Source of the DNA: an uncultured Saprospiraceae bacterium
GTDB taxonomy: Bacteria > Bacteroidota > Bacteroidia > Chitinophagales > Saprospiraceae
Reading direction: 5' to 3'
NCBI GenBank assembly: GCA_937929945.1
Contig: CALFUK010000031.1
Span: forward strand, 1-64,000
Length of the DNA stretch: 64,000 nt
Part shown: positions 1 through 8,748 of the stretch, in pieces
Layout: each line of letters begins with the position of its first letter
How positions within the stretch are numbered: position 1 is the first letter of the stretch
The notes under the pieces: generated by a model
The model's input: only the letters and a program-made list of their open reading frames with translations
Told to the model about the DNA's origin: nothing
The model's database searches: none
Translations under genes and position numbers: made by a program

Positions 1-775
1 TCGTACCTACGGCACGAATGGTTTCTGCTGATGTTTCGTACGTATGGCATGAATGGTTTTGGATTGAATGTCCTGTACCGATGTTTCGTTTCTACCGACA
101 TATCGTTGCTGCCGATATTTCGCTTCTACCGATATTTCGTACCTACGGCACGAATGGTTTCTACTGATATTTCGTTGCTACCGATATTTCGTTGCTACCG
201 ATATTTCGTACCTACGGCACGAATGGTTTCTACCGATGTTTCGCTGCTACCGAGATTTCGTACCTACGGCACGAATGGTTTCTACCGATGTTTCGCTGCT
301 ACCGAGATATCGTACCTACGGCACGAATGGTTTCTACCGATATTTCGTTTCTACCGAGATATCGTACCTACGGCACGAATGCTTTGGATTGAATCTCTTC
401 TACCGATGTTTTGTTGCTACCGATATTTCGTACCTACGGCACGAATGGTTTCTAGCGATGTTTCGTTGCTACCGAGATATCGTACCTACGGCACGAATGG
501 TTTGGATTGAATGTCTTGTACCGATGTTTCGCTGCTACCGACATATCGTACCTACGGCACGAATGGTTTCTACCGATGTTTCGTTTCTACCGATATTTCG
601 TACCTATGGCACGAATGGTTTCTAGCGATATTTCGTTTCTACCGATATTTCGTACCTATGGCACGAATGGTTTGGATTGAATGTCTTGTGCAGATATTTC
701 GTAGCTACGGCACGAATTGTTTGCTTTGAATATCTTGTACTGATATTTCGTAGCTATGGCATGAATGTTACATGT
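1..775. repeat. Array of ~52-bp intergenic repeat units with a near-palindromic core
   Basis: Fourteen copies of a core close to CGTACCTACGGCACGAATGG begin at 2, 37, 138, 207, 259, 311, 363, 429, 481, 547, 599, 651, 700 and 749. The commonest spacing is 52 bp. Units of 66 bp carry an extra stretch beginning TGGATTGAATGTC, and the spacing from 138 to 207 is longer by one 17-bp TTTCGTTGCTACCGATA module. The core TTCGTACCTACGGCACGAA can fold: arms TTCGT/ACGAA, one A-C mismatch, then CC/GG around a TAC loop. Several reading frames stay open across the array, giving peptides rich in YRTYGTNG or VPTARM, but these follow from the repeat and show no protein-like signal. The array continues past the left edge. 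Function is unknown; a REP/BIME-like element or structured RNA is possible. Confidence 0.9.
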
Positions 776-841
776 CGTCCTGTAGGGACGATATATCGGT
801 AGCAAAATTGCGTGTATGATCACATGCTGTGCCGTAGGTAC
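776..841. repeat. Inverted, diverged copies closing the repeat array
   Basis: Read on the minus strand, this stretch repeats the array pattern. TTGCTACCGATATATCG (804 to 788) is followed by a core variant CGTCCCTACAGGACG (790 to 776). GTGCCGTAGGTAC at 829-841 is the exact reverse complement of the core GTACCTACGGCAC. The array therefore ends in opposite orientation just beyond the trpB stop codon. In the core variant the usual A-C mismatch of the stem is replaced by a C-G pair, so pairing ability is kept despite sequence change. No T-tract follows, so it is not an obvious trpB terminator. Confidence 0.7.
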
Positions 842-851
842 AGAATATAGC

Positions 852-2069
852 TTAAGTCGTTTTCTCATGGGAAGCTCGATTCCCTTCTTGCTCGTCTAAG
901 TATTCAATGTATGTCGCTAAGTCTTTGTCTCCTCTGCCAGATAGACAGACCACCACAGACTCTTCTGGCTGTGCCCCAATCTGATCCAATATTGAAAAGG
1001 CATGGGCGGTCTCTAAGGCGGGGATGATGCCTTCGACTCTGGTGAGATGATACGCTGCTCGGATAGCTTCCTCATCGGTAGCGCTGAATACTTGGGCTCT
1101 GCCAGAGCTAATCAGATGAGCATGCAGCGGGCCGATACCTGGATAATCCAGACCAGCTGAAATAGAATATGGTTCTACGATCTGGCCATCCTCGGTCTGC
1201 ATCAGCATCGTGCGACTGCCATGGATGATGCCCATGCTTCCCAGCACACTCGTAGCTGCACTGTATCCTGTATCGATCCCCTTGCCAGCAGCTTCGACCA
1301 AGACCAGCTTGACGGATTCATCTTCTAGGTAGTGGTAGAACGCACCTGCCGCATTACTACCTCCGCCTACACAGGCTACGATGTAGTCAGGATTTTCGCT
1401 GCCTGTTTTCTCTTTGAGCTGCCACTTCATCTCCTCGCTGATCACAGATTGAAATGTCGCTACCAGGTCTGGATAGGGGTGTGGGCCTACCACTGACCCA
1501 ATGATGTAGTGGGTGTCGACAGGATGGTTGATCCAGTCACGGATGGCTTCATTAGTCGCATCCTTCAGGGTCTGACTGCCACTCAGTGCTGGCTCTACAT
1601 GAGCTCCGAGCATCTTCATGCGGGCTACATTAGGCGCTTGCCGATGGATGTCAGTCTTACCCATATAGACAATACACTCCAGTCCCATGAGCGCACAGAC
1701 AGTAGCTGTGGCCACACCGTGCTGGCCCGCACCTGTCTCGGCTATGATTCTGGTTTTACCCAGCTCCTTTGCGAGCAAGATTTGACCGATGGTGTTGTTT
1801 ATTTTATGAGCTCCAGTATGATTAAGGTCTTCGCGCTTTAAGTAGATGTTGGTGCCGTATTGCTCTGACAGGCGCTCCGCATGATAGAGAGGCGACGGAC
1901 GACCGACGTAGTCTTTGAGCAGATTGTGAAACTTCTTTTGAAAAGCTGGCTCATTGATGATGCGCTGATAGCTCTCGGTGAGCGTGGCGATATTAGAGTG
2001 CAGCATCTCTGGTATGAATGCGCCTCCATACGGTCCGTAGAAGCCTTCTGAATTAACTTGATATTTCAT
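852..2069 (-). CDS. trpB: Tryptophan synthase beta chain
   Basis: Catalyses condensation of indole with L-serine to give L-tryptophan, PLP-dependent, in the cytoplasm; last step of Trp synthesis. The 405-residue product has the usual length. The PLP lysine lies in HTGAHKINNT (Lys89), and the phosphate-binding glycine loop is GGGSNAAGAF. The N-terminal YGPYGGAFIPEML is typical of TrpB1, the form that partners with TrpA. The ATG start overlaps the trpF 3' end by 17 bp, so the genes are probably translationally coupled. It is the last gene of the trp cluster here. No trpA follows; the repeat array begins about 10 bp beyond the stop. The identification is secure. Confidence 0.97.
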   Translation of the reverse strand: MKYQVNSEGFYGPYGGAFIPEMLHSNIATLTESYQRIINEPAFQKKFHNLLKDYVGRPSPLYHAERLSEQYGTNIYLKREDLNHTGAHKINNTIGQILLAKELGKTRIIAETGAGQHGVATATVCALMGLECIVYMGKTDIHRQAPNVARMKMLGAHVEPALSGSQTLKDATNEAIRDWINHPVDTHYIIGSVVGPHPYPDLVATFQSVISEEMKWQLKEKTGSENPDYIVACVGGGSNAAGAFYHYLEDESVKLVLVEAAGKGIDTGYSAATSVLGSMGIIHGSRTMLMQTEDGQIVEPYSISAGLDYPGIGPLHAHLISSGRAQVFSATDEEAIRAAYHLTRVEGIIPALETAHAFSILDQIGAQPEESVVVCLSGRGDKDLATYIEYLDEQEGNRASHEKTT

Positions 2070-2691
2070 GGTTCGTCTGGTTTAACTGATTGATAAATGT
2101 GGCGATCATGTCATAGCTCTTGATGGCTGGAGCAAGCTCGAATCGGCTGTTGATGTCGATGCCTGCGAATGATGGATGATCGATACTCTTGATGGTTGCG
2201 GCATCATCAGGTCCTATGCCACCGCTTAGAAGAAATGGCTTAGTGCCTTGGTACTGTTGCAGCATGTCCCAGCTGAACTGTCTTCCGCTGCCACCGTAGT
2301 CAGTAGTCTTAGTATCAAATAAAAAATAGTCTACGGATGTTTCGTAGGGCTTTATGTCTGAAAAAGAAAATTCATCATCCACGCGGAAGACCTTGATGAC
2401 CTTGGCAAATTGGCTGGCTGCTCTGCAATAGTCGACAGACTCATCTCCATGCAGCTGTACGTAGTCGAGGCCGTATTGCTGAGTGATATCTTGGAGCGTT
2501 TTTAAACCTTCCTTTACGAATACGCCTACTTTACTGATGTCCTGAGCTATCTGCTGGATGGCCAGTTCATCATAGCGAGGGATATACCTGCTGGAAGGTG
2601 GATAGAAGTTCAGGCCAATCATCTGTATGTCCAGCTGACTGATTTCATTGATATTGACTCGATTTCTTAGGCCACAGACTTTGATGATCAT
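2053..2691 (-). CDS. trpF: Phosphoribosylanthranilate isomerase
   Basis: Converts N-(5-phosphoribosyl)anthranilate to CdRP, the third committed step of tryptophan synthesis. The 212-residue TIM-barrel protein starts MIIKVCGLRN with the catalytic cysteine at residue 6. The FDTKTTDYGGSGRQF segment holds the catalytic aspartate and the phosphate-binding loop region, and PFLLSGGIGPDD is the late glycine-rich phosphate loop. It overlaps trpC by 4 bp at its start (ATGA type) and trpB by 17 bp at its end, which places it firmly inside the operon. It is a separate gene here, not fused to trpC as in E. coli. Confidence 0.95.
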   Translation of the reverse strand: MIIKVCGLRNRVNINEISQLDIQMIGLNFYPPSSRYIPRYDELAIQQIAQDISKVGVFVKEGLKTLQDITQQYGLDYVQLHGDESVDYCRAASQFAKVIKVFRVDDEFSFSDIKPYETSVDYFLFDTKTTDYGGSGRQFSWDMLQQYQGTKPFLLSGGIGPDDAATIKSIDHPSFAGIDINSRFELAPAIKSYDMIATFINQLNQTNHEISS

Positions 2692-3476
2692 GCTTTGCTG
2701 AGAATTGACTGAATGAAATCTTGGCAGGCCCTTCCTGGGTCCATGGTCTTCATGAATCGCTCACCGATGAGAAAGCCATCGAAGCCGACTCTTTGCAACA
2801 TCCTAATCGTGTCAGGATGATGGATGCCACTTTCAGATATTTTGACAGCTTCACTGGGCAGCTGGTCATAGAGCCGCGCGCTATGCTCAGGATCCACTGT
2901 GAATGCCGTAAGATCTCGATTATTGATACCTACGATATCGATATCTGAAGTGTACTTGACCAGCTGGGCCTCCGTATGCACTTCCAATAATGTGTCAAGT
3001 CCCAATGACTTTGCGAGCTTGGCGAAAGACTTGACTTCTGCGGCCGTCAAGATCTCTGTGATCAGCAAGACGGCATCCGCACCAATTGATTTGGCTTCTA
3101 TGATTTGATATTCGTCGATGACAAATTCTTTTCTTAGTAGGGGTGTCTCCACGATTCTTCTGGCATCTTGCAGGTCTTCTGTACTGCCTCCAAAGAAGTG
3201 TGAATCGGTCAATATGGATATCCCACTGACTCCCGCCTGGGTGTAGTGAGTCACGATCTTGCTCACCTCAGCCTCCAGATTGATCTGCGGCTTAGAGGGT
3301 GATCTTCTTTTGAACTCTGAGATGATGCCCAGCTCAGACTCTCTGATACTCTGAGCTAATGAGTGGCATGGCGTATCATAGTGAGCAGATGACTCTAAGG
3401 ATGCTATCGGTATTCGCTGCTTCTGAGCGGCTACCTCTGTTCGTTTGTGTGCGACTATTTTATCTAATATATGCAT
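2688..3476 (-). CDS. trpC: Indole-3-glycerol phosphate synthase
   Basis: Closes the indole ring: CdRP to indole-3-glycerol phosphate, CO2 and water. Family motifs are present: EFKRRSPSKP near the N-terminus, LLRKEFVIDEYQI, VGINNRDLTAF, ISESGIHH and GFLIGERFM. I place the start at the ATG for MHILDKIVAHKR (262 residues), because family members begin this way. An in-frame ATG five codons upstream (3491) overlaps the trpG stop and cannot be excluded. The gene directly follows trpG, where trpD would be expected in a complete Bacteroidota trp operon. Confidence 0.95.
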   Translation of the reverse strand: MHILDKIVAHKRTEVAAQKQRIPIASLESSAHYDTPCHSLAQSIRESELGIISEFKRRSPSKPQINLEAEVSKIVTHYTQAGVSGISILTDSHFFGGSTEDLQDARRIVETPLLRKEFVIDEYQIIEAKSIGADAVLLITEILTAAEVKSFAKLAKSLGLDTLLEVHTEAQLVKYTSDIDIVGINNRDLTAFTVDPEHSARLYDQLPSEAVKISESGIHHPDTIRMLQRVGFDGFLIGERFMKTMDPGRACQDFIQSILSKA

Positions 3477-3484
3477 GGTACCAG

Positions 3485-4063
3485 TTAGCATTTAAATATA
3501 AAATTGGACAGCATGGTTTTACCCATGGGTGTTAATACAGATTCAGGATGAAATTGTATGCCATATACGGGGTAGTCTTTGTGCTTGATGCCCATGATCT
3601 CATCATACTCATCAGTGCAGGTCACCACCAAGTCTTCACTCAGCGTGCTTCGATCAATGACCCAAGAGTGGTAGCGGCCACCCTGAAATTTGGGAGGGAC
3701 GCCAGCAAAAATAGGTGAGGGCACTTCTGTCAAGATCATCGGGGTCTCGATGCCGTGAAAGACTTCATCCAGATTTTTCAGTTGGCTGCCAAAGACTTCA
3801 CCAATGGCCTGCTGTCCCAGGCAGACTCCCAGCATCTTTTTCTTTGCTGCGTATTGCTTAATGATCTCCTTCAATAAGCCCGCTTCTTCAGGTATCCCTG
3901 GACCGGGTGACAGGACGATGGTGTCGTAAGCATCCACGGCCTCAAGGCTGATCTGATCATTCCTGTATATATCTATCGGGGCATCCGTCAGCTCTTTGAT
4001 GAGATGCACTAGGTTATAAGTGAAGGAGTCGTAATTATCGATTACTAATATCTTTTGCATCAT
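3485..4063 (-). CDS. trpG: Anthranilate synthase glutamine amidotransferase subunit
   Basis: Supplies ammonia from glutamine to TrpE for anthranilate synthesis. The class I amidotransferase triad is visible: Cys81 in GVCLGQQAIG, and His172 and Glu174 in QFHPESVLTP. The oxyanion-side motif SPGPGIPEEAG is also present. At 192 residues it is a free-standing subunit with no TrpD domain fused at the C-terminus. The start overlaps the trpE stop by 4 bp (ATGA). A second Met directly follows the first, so either may be used. In some bacteria this subunit also serves p-aminobenzoate synthesis; the location supports the Trp role. Confidence 0.95.
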   Translation of the reverse strand: MMQKILVIDNYDSFTYNLVHLIKELTDAPIDIYRNDQISLEAVDAYDTIVLSPGPGIPEEAGLLKEIIKQYAAKKKMLGVCLGQQAIGEVFGSQLKNLDEVFHGIETPMILTEVPSPIFAGVPPKFQGGRYHSWVIDRSTLSEDLVVTCTDEYDEIMGIKHKDYPVYGIQFHPESVLTPMGKTMLSNFIFKC

Positions 4064-5454
4064 TCTGATACTGGTTTTGGTGAGTAAAGTTCTTCTGCTT
4101 TGAGCAGGGCTTTTTTCAGCGCAGCTAATTTATTATTGACTTCTTCCATCTCTGATCTTTCGTCTGACTTGATCACTAGACCTGCTCCTGCTTGGTAGTG
4201 TAGTGTCTGATCTATGCTCAGAAATGATCTAATGATAATAGCGTGATTTAAATCTCCATTGAAATTAATCACCCCGATACCTCCTCCGTAGAAACTTCGG
4301 GAGTGTGGCTCGTATTCGCTGATGAGTTCCATCGCCTTATATTTAGGCGCGCCTGAAAGTGTCCCAGCGGGAAATGTATCGGCGTAGACCTGAAAGTTAG
4401 TGGCTCCGTCTGTGAGCTGACCTTTCACCACTGAGGTCAGGTGGATCACATGGCTGAAGTATTGTGCTTCTTTGAATGACTCGACGTGTACTTGCTTCGT
4501 ATTGATACTCAAATCATTTCTGGCCAGATCCACCAGCATGACGTGTTCTGCGACTTCTTTTGGATCTTCTTCCAGCTGTTTGGCGATGATCTGATCTTGC
4601 TTCATGTCTCCAGTGCGCCGGTAGGTACCAGCTATGGGATGTATTTCTGCTGTACCAGCCGTCACTTTGATCTGTGCCTCTGGTGATGATCCGAATATTT
4701 TATAAGTACCATAGTCATAATAGTATAAATAGGGACTCGGGTTAATGGCCCGTAGTGCTCGATACACATTGAATTCATCGCCTTCGAATGCTTGCTTATA
4801 ACGTCTCGCCAGCACCAGCTGAAAGACATCGCCTCGCTTGCAGTGGGCCTTGGCCTGGGTGACCATCTGCATGTAGTCTTCATTAGTGAGCTGCGAGGTC
4901 TCTTCGCCTACGGTACTGAAGTGTGAGGTCTCATAGACTCTATCTTCTGCAAGGGCCTGGGCCGTACTCATCTGTGATGCTTCACCTTCAGGCCTATTCT
5001 CTATCAGGTGCAGCTCATGATGATAGTGATCAAAGACGTAGATGAATCTAAAAAAGTCGTATCTCAGATGGGGCGTCAGGTGTTGATCCTTAGCTGGGTC
5101 AAAGCTGATGTCTTCAAAGTATTGCACGGCATCGAATGTGGAATATCCAAAAATGCCATTGTATTGCTCACTGTATGCATCACCATCGATTTGCTTAGAA
5201 TCCATGAATGACTTGATCTCTTCTACAATATTGAATGATTCTTTTCGAAGATCGCCGCACTCTAAGATGCCTCGATTTACTTCCAGTGTGCTGATGGAGT
5301 CAAAGCAAATGAATGACAAGTGGTCTTGGCGAGATCCATAGGCAGAGCTCTCCATGAGCAGTGTCTCTTCATACTTTTCTCTGATTTTCAGGAATAGTCC
5401 TACAGGTGTGATCAGGTCTGCCTCAAGCCTCGCTGCTGTCGTGTGTATTTTCAT
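4060..5454 (-). CDS. trpE: Anthranilate synthase component I
   Basis: Makes anthranilate from chorismate with ammonia from TrpG; first committed step of the pathway. The 464-residue product has the chorismate-binding core motifs HPIAGTYRRTGD, LVDLARNDLS and GTLSGAPKYKAMELI. An N-terminal LLMESS (residues 32-37) matches the LLES-type element that in TrpE proteins binds feedback-inhibiting tryptophan, and argues for TrpE rather than PabB. It is the first structural gene of the operon. A leader peptide and intrinsic terminator lie 50-170 bp upstream, so the gene is probably controlled by transcription attenuation. Confidence 0.96.
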   Translation of the reverse strand: MKIHTTAARLEADLITPVGLFLKIREKYEETLLMESSAYGSRQDHLSFICFDSISTLEVNRGILECGDLRKESFNIVEEIKSFMDSKQIDGDAYSEQYNGIFGYSTFDAVQYFEDISFDPAKDQHLTPHLRYDFFRFIYVFDHYHHELHLIENRPEGEASQMSTAQALAEDRVYETSHFSTVGEETSQLTNEDYMQMVTQAKAHCKRGDVFQLVLARRYKQAFEGDEFNVYRALRAINPSPYLYYYDYGTYKIFGSSPEAQIKVTAGTAEIHPIAGTYRRTGDMKQDQIIAKQLEEDPKEVAEHVMLVDLARNDLSINTKQVHVESFKEAQYFSHVIHLTSVVKGQLTDGATNFQVYADTFPAGTLSGAPKYKAMELISEYEPHSRSFYGGGIGVINFNGDLNHAIIIRSFLSIDQTLHYQAGAGLVIKSDERSEMEEVNNKLAALKKALLKAEELYSPKPVSE

Positions 5455-5501
5455 CTGTTATAATTTGCTGTGTGTATCACAGAGCTTTCATTTTATGGCA
5501 T

Positions 5502-5532
5502 AAAAAAAGGCTCGCCGGGAATGGCAAGCCTT
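5502..5532 (-). terminator. Intrinsic terminator of the trp attenuator
   Basis: On the minus strand AAGGCTTGCC pairs with GGCGAGCCTT (ten pairs, one G-U) around a six-base loop, followed by seven T. It stands between the Trp-codon leader peptide and trpE, where an attenuator terminator belongs, about 48 bp before the trpE ATG. Confidence 0.9.
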
Positions 5533-5557
5533 ATATCTTAGTCGTATCTAATTGGCG

Positions 5558-5620
5558 CTACATCCCTGTATGAACATTCAGAGAGCTCCACCACCAATTG
5601 TTTACGTTAATATCTTTCAT
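5558..5620 (-). CDS. trpL: trp operon leader peptide with three consecutive Trp codons
   Basis: A 20-codon reading frame, MKDINVNNWWWSSLNVHTGM, ends in TAG 26 bp before the terminator stem. The tandem TGG TGG TGG codons at 5588-5596 would stall ribosomes when charged tRNA-Trp is scarce. The AATTGG that overlaps the first Trp codon (5594-5599) can pair with CCAATT at 5550-5555 downstream of the stop, which gives ribosome position a way to change the RNA fold. The order leader, terminator, trpE is that of classical ribosome-mediated attenuation. Function is inferred from this layout. No Shine-Dalgarno sequence is visible. Confidence 0.88.
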   Translation of the reverse strand: MKDINVNNWWWSSLNVHTGM

Positions 5621-5626
5621 ATCGTG

Positions 5627-5659
5627 CAAATCTAAGTGAATTACGAAGGATAATCCTAA
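5627..5659 (-). promoter_or_regulatory. Predicted promoter of the trp operon
   Basis: The minus strand has TAGATTTG (5634 to 5627), an exact match to the Bacteroidota -7 consensus TAnnTTTG. A weak -33 candidate, TTAG (5659 to 5656), lies 21 bp upstream. The -7 box ends only six bases before the leader ATG, so the transcript may begin at or very near the start codon. Confidence 0.5.
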
Positions 5660-5676
5660 TGATTCGTTTACTATTT

Positions 5677-8600
5677 TCAATTTCCCTTCTTCTTTTTACC
5701 AAATTTAAATGGGTTCTTGATTTTGTTGAGAATGCTATCAACACTGATCTCCGTATTCTTGCCGATGACATCTTCTACCGTTTTTGAGATAGCAGTCACT
5801 GTGGAATCAGGCAGCTGACCCTTTAGCAGTGTATCTATCTGATTCTTAGCGATCTCAGTCACCTGGTCTTTTTTCTCCTTGATGGCCTCATTGACCACGG
5901 TGGCTACAGTGTCTTTGATCTCTTGCGTCTTCGTAGCTATGGTGTCTTTTACGGTATTAACCGTATTATCCACTTTGGTACGGATGCTGTCTTTGACCTC
6001 TGTCTTCTTCTCCTCTATTTTATTTCTGACTTGATTCTTCACCTGTTCAGTCAGGGGCTTATCAGAGATTCGCACATTCTTGATCTCGATGTCTGGCTTC
6101 AGTATAGATCCTGTCAGATGGAGGTCTGCATCGACGTAGTCATTCTGCTCTATGTTTAGTCCTCGATTATTGACAGTATTGATGATGCCGTCCAGCTCTT
6201 TGGCTAGCTCCTGACCCAGCGGATTAGATTCCAGGTATTTTCGAGGTATCGAAGTCCGAATCACGTAGTCCATATCCATATTGAAGCCGTGACTACCTGA
6301 TATCTTCATCATCACTTCCTTCACCCCATAGTCGAATTCTTTTACTTGCAATGCACCATCTTTTATCTCAAACCACTTTTTACCATTATCGAGTACCCAG
6401 TCTTTTCCTTCATCTACCTTTAGATACGATTTCAGTTTCTCTACAGGTCCAAAGCCCGATATTTTACCCTCTACCGTCTCGAAGAAGCCACTGCCTGTCA
6501 AGGTCTGAAAGTCTGGCAGCAGCGTAGGGTCCAATAGACCCTCTAAGACAAAGGTAGAATTGAATATTCCTTCGATGTATGAAGCGATCGGAGCTAAAAT
6601 CTTAAAGGTCTCATTGGACTTGACCGCTTCTGCTATCTTCATATTAGCCATGTTATAGCGCAGACCGAAGGCTGGCTTAGTCACATCCGCACTGGAGTAG
6701 TAGCCCTCTAAGTCGATATCTCCACCAAAAGTGCTTCCTTTGAAGGATTGGATATTGACAGTCGATGGAATGACAGCCAAGCGGCCAGTTGCATTCTTGA
6801 TATTATAGCTCTCATAGATGATTTCATCAGCCTTGATGTTGATGTCGATCTCCACATTATCAGGTATGAGGGGTATAGCCTCAGCTTCAGTTTCTATTGG
6901 CTCTTCAGAGAAGTCAGCGTAGTCTATTTTCTTCGCTACTAGATCGAGCTGCCCCGTCAGAGATTCATTTTGATACAGGTATTGGTATAGTTGATCCAGC
7001 TTGCCAGAAAAGCTGATATCACTCGATCCTATGTCTCCTGATCCATTTTGAATCACGATGGCATTAGAACTGAGAGCAGCGTCTATTTTAAAATCATCCA
7101 GTTCATATAGATCATATATCAATCGGTCAGCTGTATAGTTAGCCCTCACGTCTATATAGTCGAATGATGTGAGCAGGGCTACTGGCGCGGCGCTGGTATC
7201 CACTTCTTCTTCGATGTAGTCGTTCAGATTCATAACCTGTGATTTTAACTGTAGCTCACCTTTCAGCGGCTGGTCATTCAGAAAGAAATTTAACAGATTG
7301 GTGAGTTCGCCCGTACCAGCAATATCATTATCTCCAGACTTGGCTTGCAGTGCGCTGATTTTTAGAGCGTCGTTTTTATAGTCTCCTTTAAAATTGGAGA
7401 CTTCCATTTTTGTATCTGCCGATGCATAGATCAGACCTGTCAACTCTACGATCCCTTCCGACGTGAGCTGTGCAAAATTTTGTTTTTCCAAGTCAGCGGT
7501 GAGCCCCTTCGATTTGATATCAGCTTTGATCTGACCAGACAGTGCCTCCAAGCCGTCTATGGGGTAGGCCTTAGCTATTTTGGAAATGTCCATGTCAGTG
7601 TCCAGAGCAAATTCAAAATTTCGCTGGCCACGATTCTGTGATACCAAAGAAGCATTAAAGGCCTCACCGTCAATGGTAAACTGCAATGGCTGCAGAGCCA
7701 CATTGGTTTTGTCCACATCACCTGAGGCATTGTCCGCTGTAAGTGAAAGGTTAATGTTATCAATGGGTAGTGCCAGGTCAGGATATTTCACTGTCGCGTC
7801 CGAGAGCTTGAACAACACATCAAAAGCCGGTATCTGACTGTCATTATAGGTACCCTTGGCACTTACCTTGTAGTCGAATCCACCTGTGGCGGTGACGTTA
7901 TTAAAGTCCTGTGTGTATGCGTATGGAATCAGGGACAAGAACTCCTTCACTGAGTTGTCCTTAGCGCTGGAGCTGAAGTCGATGATCAGATCATCTCCTG
8001 CCATTTGGACTGATCCATCCGCCAGCATTTTAAATTCGTTTATTTTTATTAGACCATCGCTGATGCTGTACTTAGATTGATTTAGGTCCACCGAAATGGG
8101 CAGCTCCGAGCTTATTTTTAAGTCATTAGCGAGTTTAGCCTTGTTATTGATCACGTTGATTCCGCTCAGATCGGTCTGTGTATCCAGAGTGAATACTTCA
8201 TCGATGAAGTCACCTTTACCTGAATGATTCACTGCTTGGATGGACGCTTGAAAAGCACTTTGTGCATCGGTATAGCTGACACGGCCATCTGAGATTTCGT
8301 AGTAGTCTATCTTCATATCGACACTCTCAGTAGAGCTGGCAGTATCGGATGGCTTCATGATATCCCAGTTAGTCGCTCCATCTTGGTTGATGTACAAATC
8401 TATGATCGGCCGATCGAGTAAGATTTTCGTAATCTCGATGGCATCACTCTTGAATAATGATGCAAGACCCACTTGTACAGTTATTTCTTCAGCTTGTAGT
8501 AGTGTCTTATCTTCAAATGGCGCGTGGCCTTTGATGCTTAGCTCATCAAGGGTTACACTTGGAAAAGGGAAGGTTTTAAAAAACGACAGGCTCACATCTT

Positions 8601-8748
8601 CAAAATCGAGTTCTGCGTTGATTGTTTTATTTACCTCTGTCTTGATCGCCGCGACTATTTTGTCTTGGAATATGAATGGTGCTATTATCATGGCAATGAT
8701 TAACCCCAAGATCAGTATTCCTCCTATTTTTAATATTTTCTTCATCAT
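5677..8748 (-). CDS. AsmA-family envelope protein
   Basis: A 1023-residue protein with one N-terminal membrane segment (about residues 5-27). A long beta-rich region of the AsmA type follows, opening with the family-like pattern of an amphipathic helix and then LDFEDVSLSFFKTFPFPSVT. AsmA-like proteins sit in the inner membrane, span the periplasm, and in Gram-negatives are tied to outer-membrane lipid homeostasis. The C-terminal ~150 residues change character to Lys/Thr/Val-rich helical repeats (TVKDTIATKTQEIKDTV and relatives), probably a coiled or amphipathic helix, ending in a basic KFGKKKKGN tail. It lies upstream of the trp leader on the same strand but with its own gap of about 55 bp. 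The exact substrate is unknown. Confidence 0.85.
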   Translation of the reverse strand: MMKKILKIGGILILGLIIAMIIAPFIFQDKIVAAIKTEVNKTINAELDFEDVSLSFFKTFPFPSVTLDELSIKGHAPFEDKTLLQAEEITVQVGLASLFKSDAIEITKILLDRPIIDLYINQDGATNWDIMKPSDTASSTESVDMKIDYYEISDGRVSYTDAQSAFQASIQAVNHSGKGDFIDEVFTLDTQTDLSGINVINNKAKLANDLKISSELPISVDLNQSKYSISDGLIKINEFKMLADGSVQMAGDDLIIDFSSSAKDNSVKEFLSLIPYAYTQDFNNVTATGGFDYKVSAKGTYNDSQIPAFDVLFKLSDATVKYPDLALPIDNINLSLTADNASGDVDKTNVALQPLQFTIDGEAFNASLVSQNRGQRNFEFALDTDMDISKIAKAYPIDGLEALSGQIKADIKSKGLTADLEKQNFAQLTSEGIVELTGLIYASADTKMEVSNFKGDYKNDALKISALQAKSGDNDIAGTGELTNLLNFFLNDQPLKGELQLKSQVMNLNDYIEEEVDTSAAPVALLTSFDYIDVRANYTADRLIYDLYELDDFKIDAALSSNAIVIQNGSGDIGSSDISFSGKLDQLYQYLYQNESLTGQLDLVAKKIDYADFSEEPIETEAEAIPLIPDNVEIDINIKADEIIYESYNIKNATGRLAVIPSTVNIQSFKGSTFGGDIDLEGYYSSADVTKPAFGLRYNMANMKIAEAVKSNETFKILAPIASYIEGIFNSTFVLEGLLDPTLLPDFQTLTGSGFFETVEGKISGFGPVEKLKSYLKVDEGKDWVLDNGKKWFEIKDGALQVKEFDYGVKEVMMKISGSHGFNMDMDYVIRTSIPRKYLESNPLGQELAKELDGIINTVNNRGLNIEQNDYVDADLHLTGSILKPDIEIKNVRISDKPLTEQVKNQVRNKIEEKKTEVKDSIRTKVDNTVNTVKDTIATKTQEIKDTVATVVNEAIKEKKDQVTEIAKNQIDTLLKGQLPDSTVTAISKTVEDVIGKNTEISVDSILNKIKNPFKFGKKKKGN

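Noticed and set aside
1-841. CRISPR array
   Set aside because: Spacer-like intervals are themselves repeated and made of the same modules, and no cas gene is near.
31-868. Several open frames within the left repeat array encoding YRTYGTNG/VPTARM-type peptides on both strands
   Set aside because: They come from the absence of stop codons in the repeat unit; three frames are open at once, and there is no signal peptide, domain or plausible start.
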